Below are positions 32,806-41,560 of a stretch of DNA of 64,000 nucleotides, piece after piece. Every line of letters starts with the position of its first letter. Position 1 is the first letter of the stretch. The stretch covers positions 12,248 to 76,247 of the forward strand of contig JBFWSW010000017.1 in the NCBI GenBank assembly GCA_050248155.1, given 5' to 3'. Below the pieces are notes generated by a model. It did no database searches. It saw only the letters and a list, made by a program, of their open reading frames with translations, and was not told the DNA's origin. A program made the position numbers and the translations under genes. The stretch comes from VFMC01 sp050248155 (GTDB taxonomy: Bacteria; Actinomycetota; Acidimicrobiia; Acidimicrobiales; Ilumatobacteraceae).

Positions 32806-33627
32806 GTGTACGACGAGATCATCTACGAGGTCGACGATCCGGTTGCCACTATCACACTGAACCGCCCGGACGCGTTGAACGCGTGGACGGGCACGATGGA
32901 CGGTGAGCTGCGCGACGCGATCGAGCGGGCCAATGCAGATCGCAACGTCGTTGGCATCGTGGTGACGGGCGCGGGTCGCGCCTTCTGCGCCGGCGCCGAC
33001 ATGAAGCTGTTGAGCCGGCTGTCCGCGGGGGAGCGAGAGGGAGGGTCTGCCGGGGCCGAGCGCCCGACCTGGGCGTCGTACGAGGGCGACTTCGGCGGTC
33101 GCTTGACCTACATGATGACCATCGACAAGCCGATCATCGCCGCGGTCAACGGCGCAGTCGCTGGGATGGCGTACCCCTTCGCACTCTGCTGCGACCTGCG
33201 AGTCGTCTCGCCCGATGCCGTCTTCCTCACCGCGTTCGCCCAGCGCGGTCTGATCGCCGAGTGGGGGCTCGGCTGGCTGCTGCCGCAGCTGGTCGGTCCA
33301 GCGGTCGCCCTCGACCTGTTGCTGTCGTCGCGCAAGGTGCGCGGAGAGGAAGCGCTGCAGCTCGGACTCGCCAACTACCTCGTGTCGGCTGACGAGCTGT
33401 TGCCGTTCTGCCGCAACTACGTCGAGCAGCTCGCTCGCAACTGCTCGCCGGCATCGATGGCGGTGATGAAGCGGCAGGTGTACGAACATCTGCACCGCGG
33501 CCTCGGCGAAGCCGAGCGTGCGGCGCAGCGGCTGATGCTCGACAGCTTCGGTCGCCCCGACTTCGCCGAAGGCGTCCGGTCGTTCGTCGAGAAGCGTCCG
33601 CCGGCGTTCGATCGCATCGGCGACTGA
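32806..33627 (+). CDS. Enoyl-CoA hydratase/isomerase family protein
   Basis: A 273-residue crotonase-fold protein. A-T-I-T-L-N-R-P-D-A-L-N-A-W, the first oxyanion segment A-F-C-A-G-A-D-M-K, and A-A-V-N-G-A-V-A-G-M-A-Y are typical, with the C-terminal F-x-E-G-V-R-S-F-V-E-K-R-P-P motif. The hydratase Glu positions are partly kept (glutamate in A-E-W-G-L). Start GTG 32806; CATCGT seven bases upstream is a weak leaderless -10. The next gene, four bases on, is a second crotonase, so the two probably act on related acyl-CoAs. Confidence 0.9.
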   Translation: MYDEIIYEVDDPVATITLNRPDALNAWTGTMDGELRDAIERANADRNVVGIVVTGAGRAFCAGADMKLLSRLSAGEREGGSAGAERPTWASYEGDFGGRLTYMMTIDKPIIAAVNGAVAGMAYPFALCCDLRVVSPDAVFLTAFAQRGLIAEWGLGWLLPQLVGPAVALDLLLSSRKVRGEEALQLGLANYLVSADELLPFCRNYVEQLARNCSPASMAVMKRQVYEHLHRGLGEAERAAQRLMLDSFGRPDFAEGVRSFVEKRPPAFDRIGD

Positions 33628-33631
33628 GCAG

Positions 33632-34441
33632 ATGAGCGTCGACTACGCGTCGCTGTACCCGTCGTTGCGGTACGACCGTCCCGCCCCCGGCGTCCTGCGC
33701 ATCGCGTTCGACGCGCCCGGGCTGAACGCGGTCGGACCCGACGCACATCGCGACATCGCCGACATCTGGCTGAGCATCGACCGCGATCCAGACGTGCGGG
33801 TGGCGATCCTCCAGGGAGCCGGGAAAGGCTTCTCGTCCGGCGGCAGCTTCGAGCTCCTCGACGGGGTCATCAACGACTTCGCCACCCGCACGCGCGTCAT
33901 GCGCGAAGCGCGAGATCTGGTCTGGAACGTCATCAACTGCTCGAAGCCGATCGTGTCGGCCATCCACGGACCCGCCGTCGGCGCGGGACTCGTCGCCGGC
34001 ATGCTCGCCGACGTCTCGATCGTGGGTCGCACGGCACGGATCATCGACGGCCACACTCGTCTCGGTGTCGCAGCGGGTGACCACGCCGCGATCTGCTGGC
34101 CGCTGCTCGTCGGCATGGCCAAAGCCAAGTACTACCTGCTCACCTGCGACACCCTCACCGGCGAGGAAGCTGAGCGGATCGGGCTCGTGTCGCTCTGCGT
34201 CGACGACGATCAGGTGCACGACCGGGCGCTCGAGGTGGCGGTCCAGCTCGCGAACGGATCGCAGTCGGCCATCCGCTGGACGAAGCACTCGTTGAACCAC
34301 TGGTACCGCCAGGCCGGCCCGGCCTTCGACGCGTCACTCGGCCTTGAGTTCTTCGGCTTCGGTGGCCCCGACGCGGCAGAAGGCCTGGCGTCGCATCGTG
34401 AGAAGCGGCCACCGGTCTTCGACGGCCCGACCTCGGAGTAG
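33632..34441 (+). CDS. Enoyl-CoA hydratase/isomerase family protein (second)
   Basis: A 269-residue crotonase-fold protein with G-K-G-F-S-S-G-G-S-F-E (oxyanion loop; Ser-rich version of the usual A-G-x-D), A-I-H-G-P-A-V-G-A-G-L-V and the C-terminal A-A-E-G-L-A-S-H-R-E-K-R-P-P. The unusual S-S-G-G-S oxyanion loop suggests a diverged activity rather than standard hydration. It follows the first crotonase by four bases in one unit. Confidence 0.9.
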   Translation: MSVDYASLYPSLRYDRPAPGVLRIAFDAPGLNAVGPDAHRDIADIWLSIDRDPDVRVAILQGAGKGFSSGGSFELLDGVINDFATRTRVMREARDLVWNVINCSKPIVSAIHGPAVGAGLVAGMLADVSIVGRTARIIDGHTRLGVAAGDHAAICWPLLVGMAKAKYYLLTCDTLTGEEAERIGLVSLCVDDDQVHDRALEVAVQLANGSQSAIRWTKHSLNHWYRQAGPAFDASLGLEFFGFGGPDAAEGLASHREKRPPVFDGPTSE

Positions 34442-34517
34442 TTCCTGCCGGCGCCAGGTCATCGTGGCGGGCGGCACCTTCCGGAGCGTGACCGGACGCG
34501 CGACCCGCGATTCGGGA

Positions 34518-35258
34518 TCAGGCGGGGACCACCTCGCCGTGACCGGTGTTCTGCATCGTCACCACCGGTGTGCCGCTGTACACGATCGAGCCTGTCCCCG
34601 TGAGCGTGGCCTCGAGCGTCGACGTCGCGTCGATCTCGATCGTGCCCGTCCCGTCGAGCTCTGCAATGCCCCTCGCTGCGCCCAGGCCGTGCAGACCGAT
34701 CGTGCCTGTGCCCGTGAGGGAGGCCCTGGCGAGATCGACCGCACCCATCACCGTCACCGTGCCCTCGCCTGCGAGCTCGGCGTCGAAGCGATCACCCGAG
34801 ATCCCGTCGACGTCGATCGCGCCGGTCCCGCCGAGCGACAGCGAGTCGAGCGAAGGAACCGAGATGTCGACGCTCATCGGCGCCGTCGTCGAGAAGCTGC
34901 CGGTGTTGTCGATGACGAGGCGGCCGTCGTCGACCACGGTCGTCACCCGTCCGACGAGGTTGTCGTCACCCGATACCGCTACGGATTGCGGCGCTCCCAC
35001 GTGGATCGTGACCGTGTTCGCGCCGGCCAGTTCGACGCTCGAGAAGGGCGCCAGCTCCCGTTCATCGGTGATCGAGATGCCGGAACCCGTGATCGACCAC
35101 GGCTCCGCGGTGCCGCGCGAATTGTGGCGGGCGAGCACGCCGATGACGACGGCCAGCAACCCGATCACTGCAAGGCCGCCTGCGACGGTGAGCACCCATG
35201 TCGTTCTGCCGGGTGCAGACGGTCGAGGCGGCACACCAACCTCGTGGGTCAGCGCCAT
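34518..35258 (-). CDS. Membrane-anchored DUF2807 (GIN-domain) protein
   Basis: A 246-residue protein with one transmembrane segment near residue 20-45 (V-L-T-V-A-G-G-L-A-V-I-G-L-L-A-V-V-I-G) and an extracytoplasmic beta-rich domain made of short repeats (G-T-G-x-I-x-L/V). This is typical of the DUF2807 right-handed beta-helix 'auto-transporter adhesin head GIN' family. Its role is unknown. A strong Shine-Dalgarno (GGAGGTG) precedes the ATG at 35258. Confidence 0.88.
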   Translation of the reverse strand: MALTHEVGVPPRPSAPGRTTWVLTVAGGLAVIGLLAVVIGVLARHNSRGTAEPWSITGSGISITDERELAPFSSVELAGANTVTIHVGAPQSVAVSGDDNLVGRVTTVVDDGRLVIDNTGSFSTTAPMSVDISVPSLDSLSLGGTGAIDVDGISGDRFDAELAGEGTVTVMGAVDLARASLTGTGTIGLHGLGAARGIAELDGTGTIEIDATSTLEATLTGTGSIVYSGTPVVTMQNTGHGEVVPA

Positions 35259-35340
35259 GCACGCACCTCCCGACGCCGCATCCAATCTGCTCTCTCGCGC
35301 CCCGATCTCACCAGGGCCGAAGGACCCTTCGGTCGTCCGG

Positions 35341-36054
35341 TCAGCTGGGGTCGGGGGCGGGCGCCGCCTCGTCGGGTGACTCGAGCTCGTCGATGATCTC
35401 GGGCAGGCTCTGCTTGGCCTTGCGGAACGACTGGGCGAAGGTGATCGCGAACAGGCCGCCGACGATGTACCACTGGTAGTCGTTGATCGCATCGAGGAAC
35501 CACTTGATCTGGTCCTCGAAGATCTTGCCGCCCTGCCACAGCACGATGAGCTTGGCGACGATGCCGATGCTGATGAACACCAGGAAGCGGATCGGGTTCA
35601 TCCGCCGGTACCCGGCCATCATGCAGACGAGGTTGCTCGCCGGCATGAGGATCAGCATCAGCCAGCCGGCCTTGTCGACGGCGCGCTGGAACCACCCGTA
35701 GATGGCGGGGAGCTCGCCGATCTGGCCCTCGGTCCACTTGATCGCCCGGCTGCCGTACCAGCGCCCGAGGAAGAACAGCGCGACCCCGGCAGCGAGCAGG
35801 CGCAGGAACCCGATGATGCTGTAGGGGAGCGGATCGATGAACGGAACGGATCCGAAGAGGTTCCGGTTCCGGGCCGACAGGCCGAGCACCAGTTCGGGCC
35901 GCTCGTCCACCCACGCCGGCCCGACGTTCGAGCCGAAGGTCCCGGCCGCGAACAAGATGCCCGAGACGATGAGGATGGCCCGGCGCGCGGCCGGCCGGAC
36001 GTGGGGTTCGGCGGCGTCGTCCGAGGCGGTCACCGGGGGCTGCATCGGCGGCAT
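35341..36054 (-). CDS. Multi-pass membrane protein (DedA/VTT-like), uncharacterised
   Basis: A 237-residue protein with about five hydrophobic segments (around 26-42, 80-97, 125-150, 155-172, 190-207). The arrangement N-x-x-x-M-x-A-G-Y-R-R-M-N-P-I-R-F followed by a long helix recalls SNARE-associated DedA/VTT membrane proteins, but the canonical motifs are weak. The C-terminal tail is acidic. TAGCGT lies six bases before the ATG. No partner gene is obvious. Confidence 0.7.
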   Translation of the reverse strand: MPPMQPPVTASDDAAEPHVRPAARRAILIVSGILFAAGTFGSNVGPAWVDERPELVLGLSARNRNLFGSVPFIDPLPYSIIGFLRLLAAGVALFFLGRWYGSRAIKWTEGQIGELPAIYGWFQRAVDKAGWLMLILMPASNLVCMMAGYRRMNPIRFLVFISIGIVAKLIVLWQGGKIFEDQIKWFLDAINDYQWYIVGGLFAITFAQSFRKAKQSLPEIIDELESPDEAAPAPDPS

Positions 36055-36060
36055 CCAGCC

Positions 36061-36066
36061 ACGCTA
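36061..36066 (-). promoter_or_regulatory. Leaderless -10 (TAGCGT) for the DedA-like gene
   Basis: TAGCGT on the minus strand, six bases before the ATG at 36054. Confidence 0.5.
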
Positions 36067-36098
36067 CTGCCGGGACACGTCGGTCACCCGGCGGCGGT

Positions 36099-36845
36099 TC
36101 AGAGCCGGCCGGACGCGATGACGCGGGCCAGGAAGTCGCGGGTCTGAGGGTGCTGGGGCTCGCTGAACATCTGCGCCGGGGGACCTTGCTCGAGCACGAT
36201 GCCCCCATGGAGGAAGCAGACGGTGTCGGCGATCTCGCGGGCGAACCCCATCTCGTGCGTCGCGATGAGCATCGTCATGCCCGCCGCGCGCACCTCGCGC
36301 ACCACCTCGAGCACCTCGCCGACGAGCACCGGATCGAGCGCCGCGGTGATCTCGTCGAGCAACATGATCTCGGGCTGCATCGCGAGCGCCCGCACGATGG
36401 CCACCCGTTGCTGCTGGCCGCCGGACAGCTGGTCGGGATAGGCCTGGGCCTTGTCGGCGAGACCGAAGCGATCGAGCAGCGACAGCGCTGTCGCCTTCGC
36501 CTCCGCTCGTGGCCGCTTGCGGACGTGTATCGGTGCCAGGGTGATGTTGTGCAGCACCGACATGTGCGGGAACAAGTTGTAGCTCTGGAAGACCATGCCG
36601 ATCCGCGCCCGGATCGGATCGGGAGGTAGGCCCGGCTCGCTGATGTCGACGCCGTCGAGGAAGATCGCTCCGTCATCGATCGGTTCGAGCAGGTTGATGC
36701 AGCGCAGCAGCGTGCTCTTGCCAGAGCCCGACGCGCCGATCAGGCACACGACATCGTGCTCGGCGACCGACAACGAGATGTCGTCGAGCACGACCTTGGT
36801 CCCGAACGACTTGCTCAGGCCCTCGATGCGCAGCTTGGTCGTCAT
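36099..36845 (-). CDS. Polar amino acid ABC transporter ATP-binding protein
   Basis: A 248-residue GlnQ/HisP-type ATPase. Walker A is G-A-S-G-S-G-K-S-T, the Q-loop F-Q-S-Y-N-L-F-P-H, the signature L-S-G-G-Q-Q-Q-R, Walker B I-M-L-L-D-E-I-T (note Ile for the usual Pro after DE), and the switch H A-T-H-E. It overlaps the upstream permease gene by four bases (ATGA). With the permease and the lipoprotein binding protein it makes a complete glutamine/arginine-type importer in order binding protein-permease-ATPase. Confidence 0.95.
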   Translation of the reverse strand: MTTKLRIEGLSKSFGTKVVLDDISLSVAEHDVVCLIGASGSGKSTLLRCINLLEPIDDGAIFLDGVDISEPGLPPDPIRARIGMVFQSYNLFPHMSVLHNITLAPIHVRKRPRAEAKATALSLLDRFGLADKAQAYPDQLSGGQQQRVAIVRALAMQPEIMLLDEITAALDPVLVGEVLEVVREVRAAGMTMLIATHEMGFAREIADTVCFLHGGIVLEQGPPAQMFSEPQHPQTRDFLARVIASGRL

Positions 36846-37750
36846 GCCGTGGCCGTGCCGCTGACCCGCCGGCGCGTGCGCGCGATGTACCAGTCGACCA
36901 TTCGTGTCAACGGGATGGTGATCATGAGGAAGATCACCGCCGCCGCGACGATCGGCGTGAAGTTGGCGTTCAGGTCCTTCAAGCTCTGCGCCCGCCGGAA
37001 CACCTCGATCGGCCCGAGGATGCTGATCAAGGCGACGTCTTTCTGCAAGGAGAGGAAGTCGTTCATGAGCGGGGGGATGACCCGCCGCCCGGCTTGTGGC
37101 AGCACGACGTGTCGCATGGTGCGCGCGTGTGACAGGCCGAGCGAACGTGCGGCTGCACGTTGGCTCTCGTGGATGCTCTCGATGCCGGCACGGAACACCT
37201 CGGCCACGTACGCGGAGTAGGCGAGGATGAGCGCCACCGAACCCCAGATGTACGGCGAGTTCCAGCGTCCGCTCACGATCCAGAAGTCGAACTCGCCGTG
37301 CAGACCGAGGCCCGGCACGCCGAAGCCGACGAGGTAGATCGTCATGATGACGGGCACGCCGCGGAACACGTCGGTGTAGAGCGCGCCGAACAGCCGCAGT
37401 GGGAAGAGCGCCGGGTTGCGGCTGTTGCGGCACATCGCGATGACGAGTCCCCATACGAGGATGGTGGGCGCGCACCACAGGAACAGCTTCACGTCGACCC
37501 ACAGGTAGCGCAGCAGCTTGGGGAACGCGCTGCGGAACTGCGCACCGTCGAAGAAGCTGCGCTGCACCCTGTCCCATCCGGGTGCGCGCGGCACCAGCAG
37601 CACCAGCAGCAGGACGACGGCGGTCGTGCTCACGCCGGCGATCACGAGTGATCGACGTCGTTGCGCGCGCTGGTACTGCTGGCGCCGGGTGCGGCCGTCC
37701 ACCCGCGTCGGCGCCGGAACGAGGTCGACGGCCGGCGGCGGCTGACTCAT
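36842..37750 (-). CDS. Polar amino acid ABC transporter permease
   Basis: A 302-residue HisM/GlnP-family permease with about six segments, an N-terminal cytoplasmic extension rich in Arg/Gln, and the BPD EAA loop S-Q-R-A-A-A-R-S-L-G-L-S-H-A-R-T-M-R-H-V-V-L-P-Q-A. R-G-V-P-V-I is the typical early motif. It lies 37 bases after the binding protein gene. Confidence 0.95.
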   Translation of the reverse strand: MSQPPPAVDLVPAPTRVDGRTRRQQYQRAQRRRSLVIAGVSTTAVVLLLVLLVPRAPGWDRVQRSFFDGAQFRSAFPKLLRYLWVDVKLFLWCAPTILVWGLVIAMCRNSRNPALFPLRLFGALYTDVFRGVPVIMTIYLVGFGVPGLGLHGEFDFWIVSGRWNSPYIWGSVALILAYSAYVAEVFRAGIESIHESQRAAARSLGLSHARTMRHVVLPQAGRRVIPPLMNDFLSLQKDVALISILGPIEVFRRAQSLKDLNANFTPIVAAAVIFLMITIPLTRMVDWYIARTRRRVSGTATA

Positions 37751-37787
37751 GGCGCGAGGCTGACGCCGCCCACGTCAGTCGGCTCGG

Positions 37788-38723
37788 TCAGCTGGCCGAC
37801 AGCGTCGGTGCGTCGTTGTAGTCGCCCATCCACTGCTCGGTGATCGCAGCGAGCTCGCCGCTGGCGGTCAGCGCGGCGAGCGCAAGGTTGGCGCACTCGA
37901 CCAGCGGGTTGTCCTTCGCGAACAGCAGACCCCACGACTCGCCGGCGCCACCTGCATCGATCGGGAACTGGCCGAAGACCTTCGCATCGGTGATCTCGAC
38001 GCCGGTGATGTACAGCGCAGTCGGCAGGTCGGCGACGATGGCGTCGATCTGCTGGTTGTCGAGCGCGGTCTTGGCGTCGGCGTTGCTGTTGTAGATGAAC
38101 GGCTCGCTGTCGGGCTGGATGACATCGGTGATGAAGGTGAGGCTCGTGGTCGACGTCGCGGCGCCGAGCTTCAGACCCTTGAGGTCGCTGAGCGACGTCA
38201 CGTTGGCAGCCGCTCCCGTTGGGTAGCCGAGCACCGCCTGGTTGGCGGTGTAGTACGGCTCGGAGAACGACACCGTCTGCTGGCGCTCGGGGTTGATCGA
38301 GTACTGCTGCAGGTTGAAGTCGAAGTCCTTGGCGCCGGGCGCGATGGCGGCGTCGAAGCCGGTGCGGATCCACGACACGGCCTCGCCGGTGAAGCCCATC
38401 TGCTCGGCGACGGCCAGCGCAACCGCAGACTCGAAGCCCTGTCCCGTGGTGGGGTCGTCGTCGATGACGTAGGGCGGGTACGCCGGATCGCCGGTCGCGA
38501 TGGTGAGCCGATCATCGGCCAGGGTCTTGCCGACCGCGCACTCGGCTGCCGACACCTCGCCCCCCGGCGTGGTGCTGCCCGGTGGGATGTCGGTGGCCTG
38601 CGGCGCGGTGGTGGCGGCACCGGCATCGGTCGGCGGTGACGTCGCCCCCGAATCGTCGTCGTCCCCGCCACACGCGGCGAGCAGCAGGGTGCCGGCAACG
38701 GCCAACGCTGCGAGTCGCTTCAT
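37788..38723 (-). CDS. Polar amino acid ABC transporter substrate-binding lipoprotein
   Basis: A 311-residue lipoprotein with a lipobox L-L-A-A-C (Cys at residue 18) and a Thr/Pro linker to about 60. The SBP type 2 fold starts at L-T-I-A-T-G-D-P-A-Y-P-P and has F-D-F-N-L-Q-Q-Y-S-I and Y-Y-T-A-N-Q-A-V-L-G. It binds the amino acid outside the membrane for the permease and ATPase next door. Shine-Dalgarno GGAGGAG; a TACTCT hexamer about 40 bases upstream is a fair -10. Confidence 0.93.
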   Translation of the reverse strand: MKRLAALAVAGTLLLAACGGDDDDSGATSPPTDAGAATTAPQATDIPPGSTTPGGEVSAAECAVGKTLADDRLTIATGDPAYPPYVIDDDPTTGQGFESAVALAVAEQMGFTGEAVSWIRTGFDAAIAPGAKDFDFNLQQYSINPERQQTVSFSEPYYTANQAVLGYPTGAAANVTSLSDLKGLKLGAATSTTSLTFITDVIQPDSEPFIYNSNADAKTALDNQQIDAIVADLPTALYITGVEITDAKVFGQFPIDAGGAGESWGLLFAKDNPLVECANLALAALTASGELAAITEQWMGDYNDAPTLSAS

Positions 38724-38832
38724 GTCGATCTTCTCCTCCAGGTGTTCACGCTGAGCGCGCCAGAGTACCAGCGTGCGACGAAACCCGACTGATCTGGTCG
38801 GATTTCGGCGTGGCCCTCGACACAGGAATGCC

Positions 38833-38867
38833 TTGACAGTGAGACGAAAAGAGTCTTAGCGTCTCAC
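38833..38867 (+). promoter_or_regulatory. Promoter and inverted-repeat operator of the TetR-ferritin operon
   Basis: TTGACA (38833-38838), 18-base spacer, TAGCGT (38857-38862), six bases to the ATG at 38869. GTGAGACG (38839-38846) and CGTCTCAC (38860-38867) make perfect 8-bp arms around 13 bases, covering the spacer, the -10 and the transcription start. This is the position expected for TetR autorepression. Confidence 0.75.
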
Positions 38868-38868
38868 C

Positions 38869-39456
38869 ATGACGTCCACGGAACGGCGCGTGCTCGACGC
38901 CGCGAAGTCCTGCTGCGAGCGATGGGGGATCGACAAGGTCACCATCGACGACATCGCTGCCGCTGCGGGCGTCTCACGCGCAACGCTCTACCGCATGTTC
39001 CCTGGGGGCAAGGACGTGCTCTTCGACGCGTTGCGCGTCCAAGAGCTCGAGGACTTCTTCGTCCGCCTCACCGCGGGTCTCGAGGGAGTCTCCGAGCTCG
39101 AGGACGTCATCGTCCGCACCGTGGTCGTGGCCACCACCGAGCTGCGCCACGACGAGCACCTGGCGCTCATGCTCGCCTCCGAGCCCGGGCACACGTTGGG
39201 CAACCTCACGGTCGAGGGTTTGCCGCGGATCATCCGGATGGCGTCGCTGTTCCTCGCTCCGAAGATCGAGACCTACCTCGACCGCGCGACCGCCACTCGG
39301 CTCGTCGACCTGCTCGCCCGTCTCGTCATATCCTACTTCCTCGCTCCCTCCGACCACGTCGATCTCGGCGATCCCGACTCGGCGCGCCAGTTCATCTCCA
39401 ACCACATCCTCCCGACGTTCGCTGTGACGTCGGCCAGCACCGGAGCCAGCTCATGA
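38869..39456 (+). CDS. TetR family transcriptional regulator
   Basis: A 195-residue regulator. The N-terminal HTH is R-V-L-D-A-A-K-S-C-C-E-R-W-G-I-D-K-V-T-I-D-D-I-A-A... with the recognition helix V-S-R-A-T-L-Y-R-M-F-P-G-G-K. The ligand-binding helical domain follows. It is leaderless from a well-formed promoter whose operator lies directly over -10. The stop overlaps the start of the diiron gene (ATGA), so it probably represses both genes until a ligand, perhaps the substrate or product of the oxygenase, binds. Confidence 0.93.
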   Translation: MTSTERRVLDAAKSCCERWGIDKVTIDDIAAAAGVSRATLYRMFPGGKDVLFDALRVQELEDFFVRLTAGLEGVSELEDVIVRTVVVATTELRHDEHLALMLASEPGHTLGNLTVEGLPRIIRMASLFLAPKIETYLDRATATRLVDLLARLVISYFLAPSDHVDLGDPDSARQFISNHILPTFAVTSASTGASS

Positions 39457-40592
39457 CCGTCACCCACAACGACAACCAGACGATCCTCGGCCGCGCCGAG
39501 ATCAACGACATCGACGCGATCCTCGCCATCCCGACGAGCGATCCGAACGAGATCGAGCACATCGTCAAGGACAACGCCGACGCCATCTTCACGTGGGACT
39601 ACAGCCTCAGCCGGCCGGCCTTGCGCAAGCTGTACGAGAAGGCCAAGACGGGCCAGTGGAACGCGACCAGCGATCTGCCGTGGGAGACCGAGGTCGACGT
39701 CGAGAAGACCGTCGCAGAAGACCAGGCACTGCTCGGCGCGGGTCTCGATCCCAGCATGTACGTCGGCACGCCGGTCGAGAAGTGGGGTGACAAGGAGTGG
39801 CTCGAGTTCGGCATCGAGAGCCGCAACTGGAGCCTCAGCCAGTTCATGCACGGCGAGCAGGGCGCGCTCTTGTGCACCGCCAAGATCGTCGAGACCGTGC
39901 CGTGGTACGACGCCAAGCTGTACGCCAGCACGCAGGTGGTCGACGAGGCTCGTCACGTCGAGGTGTTCGCCCGCTACCTCCAGGAGAAGCTGGGCGGCGA
40001 GTTCCAGGTGAACACCCACTTGAAGATGCTCCTCGACGACATCATCAACGACGCCCGGTGGGACATGACCTACCTCGGTATGCAGGTGATGGTCGAGGGC
40101 CTCGCGCTCGCCGCGTTCGGCTTCCTCCACCAGACGACGCAGGAGCCGCTGCTCAAGCAGCTGCTCCGGTATGTCATGAGCGACGAGGCGCGCCATGTCG
40201 CGTTCGGTGTGCTCAGCCTGAAAGAGGTCTACGAGGGCATGACCGACGCCGAGATGAAGGATCGCCAGGAGTTCGCCTTCGAGGCTGCGGTGCGCATGCG
40301 CGACCGGTTCATGAGCCAAGAGGTCTGGGAGCGCATGGGTGTCGAGCTGAAGGACATCGTGCCGCTGGTGCTCGCCGACCCGACGCGCCAGTTGTTCCAG
40401 TCGATGCTGTTCAGCAAGATCGTCCCCAACTGCAAGAAGCTCGGGCTGCTCGATCGCAACGACAAGTGGCTGCGCCACCGCTTCGAGGAGATGGGCGTCA
40501 TCCAGTTCGAGGACTGGGCCGACACCGGCGAGGAGTACACGGCGTTCGCCCTCGACAGCGAAGCGATGCCCGACGTCCCCGAGCGCGCCTGA
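39453..40592 (+). CDS. Ferritin-like diiron protein (putative oxygenase)
   Basis: A 379-residue protein. The carboxylate-bridged diiron signatures are E-x-x-x-x-x (helix with F-M-H-G-E-Q-G-A-L-L), D-E-A-R-H-V-E-V-F near residue 165-173, and a second pair with V-E-G-L-A-L and S-D-E-A-R-H-V-A-F-G near 235-245. This resembles ribonucleotide-reductase-like R2 folds and AurF-type N-oxygenases found in Mycobacteriales. The real reaction is unknown; hydroxylation or N-oxidation of a xenobiotic is plausible given the TetR partner. It is the second gene of a two-gene unit. Confidence 0.85.
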   Translation: MTVTHNDNQTILGRAEINDIDAILAIPTSDPNEIEHIVKDNADAIFTWDYSLSRPALRKLYEKAKTGQWNATSDLPWETEVDVEKTVAEDQALLGAGLDPSMYVGTPVEKWGDKEWLEFGIESRNWSLSQFMHGEQGALLCTAKIVETVPWYDAKLYASTQVVDEARHVEVFARYLQEKLGGEFQVNTHLKMLLDDIINDARWDMTYLGMQVMVEGLALAAFGFLHQTTQEPLLKQLLRYVMSDEARHVAFGVLSLKEVYEGMTDAEMKDRQEFAFEAAVRMRDRFMSQEVWERMGVELKDIVPLVLADPTRQLFQSMLFSKIVPNCKKLGLLDRNDKWLRHRFEEMGVIQFEDWADTGEEYTAFALDSEAMPDVPERA

Positions 40593-40635
40593 CCCACGCC
40601 CCGAGTCCGCCGCGCCGCGCCGCCGGCCGCCGGCC

Positions 40636-40727
40636 GACGCGCACAAACTGTCCGCGCTCCTGTGCGCTCACGCACGTCCGGTCGCCGAGATCTGAGTGAC
40701 CGCACAAACGATCAGCGGTTCTGCGGG
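40636..40727. repeat. Dispersed hairpin-like repeat, copy 2
   Basis: CGCACAAAC appears at 40639-40647 and again at 40701-40709, about 62 bases apart. The intervening sequence (TCCGCG, GTGCGCTCAC, GAGATCTG) aligns with the repeat at 747-811. It fills the convergent gap between the diiron gene and the methyltransferase. Confidence 0.5.
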
Positions 40728-40728
40728 C

Positions 40729-41478
40729 TTACGAAGATCCCGAGCTCGATGGTTGCTTCTGCCAGACGGACACGTGCGCTGTCGACTCGCTCGTGAACGG
40801 CGCTCGGTCCCAACCGGCCCACCGCTCCACGAGCGTCAGGCCGGCGAGCTCGGCCATGAGGTCGTACTCGGCCGGCCACGCGTAGCGATGGAACGAGTCG
40901 AACCGCTCGACGCGGTCTCCTGTCATCCAGTAGTGGTGCGACACCAGTCGCTGGTTCGCCACGTCGTACTCGTCGATCCCGAGGTGGTGGGGCGTCACCT
41001 CGAACGGCACGAAGACCTCACCCGGCGGCAGGCGACGAACCGACGGGACGGTCACCTCGATCACGAAGTGGCCTCCCTCGTCCAAATTCGCCGCCGCGTT
41101 GCGGAAGCACGCCACTTGCTCGGCCTGCGTCAGCAGGTTCGAGATCGTGTTGTAGACGAGGTACACGAGCCCGAAGCTGCCGTCGACCTGCGCCGTGGCC
41201 ATGTCGCCGATCGTGACGGCGATCCGCTCCGCACCAGGCTTCGCCGTCAGCTGAGCGACCATCGCCGTCGAGAGCTCGATGCCCGCGACCTCCACGCCGC
41301 GAGCGCTGAGGGGGAGCGCGACCCGACCTGTCCCGAGCGCGAACTCGAGAGCACGCCGTCCATCCGCCAGCGACGCGAGGAAGTCGACCGTCGGCCCGAG
41401 GACGGCGTCGTCGAACATCTGAGCGGACGTCGCGTCATAGCTCGCCGCGATCCGTTCGTCGAAGAAGCCGTCGGCCAT
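40729..41478 (-). CDS. Class I SAM-dependent methyltransferase
   Basis: A 249-residue methyltransferase. Motif I is L-E-F-A-L-G-T-G-R-V-A (about 39-49), motif II V-A-G-I-E-L-S, and the D in I-G-D-M-A-T. A later V-Y-L-V-Y-N-T-I-S-N segment is typical of small-molecule methyltransferases. The ATG at 41478 is used. The substrate is unknown. It is divergent from a second methyltransferase with a phased ACAAGT array between. Confidence 0.88.
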   Translation of the reverse strand: MADGFFDERIAASYDATSAQMFDDAVLGPTVDFLASLADGRRALEFALGTGRVALPLSARGVEVAGIELSTAMVAQLTAKPGAERIAVTIGDMATAQVDGSFGLVYLVYNTISNLLTQAEQVACFRNAAANLDEGGHFVIEVTVPSVRRLPPGEVFVPFEVTPHHLGIDEYDVANQRLVSHHYWMTGDRVERFDSFHRYAWPAEYDLMAELAGLTLVERWAGWDRAPFTSESTAHVSVWQKQPSSSGSS

Positions 41479-41531
41479 CGGGGCAGTGTCGCGTTCGCCG
41501 TCGTCTCGGTCGCCATGAATTGCCTGGACAG

Positions 41532-41559
41532 ACAAGTGTAAGACAAGTAGTGTACAAGT
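41532..41559. repeat. Three ACAAGT repeats at 11-bp intervals (operator-like)
   Basis: ACAAGT occurs at 41532-41537, 41543-41548 and 41554-41559, one helical turn apart. The plus-strand -10 TAGTGT (41548-41553) overlaps the second copy and sits seven bases before the GTG at 41561. AGTGTA (TACACT on the minus strand) occurs at 41535 and 41549, so a minus-strand promoter may share the array. Confidence 0.6.
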
Positions 41560-41560
41560 T

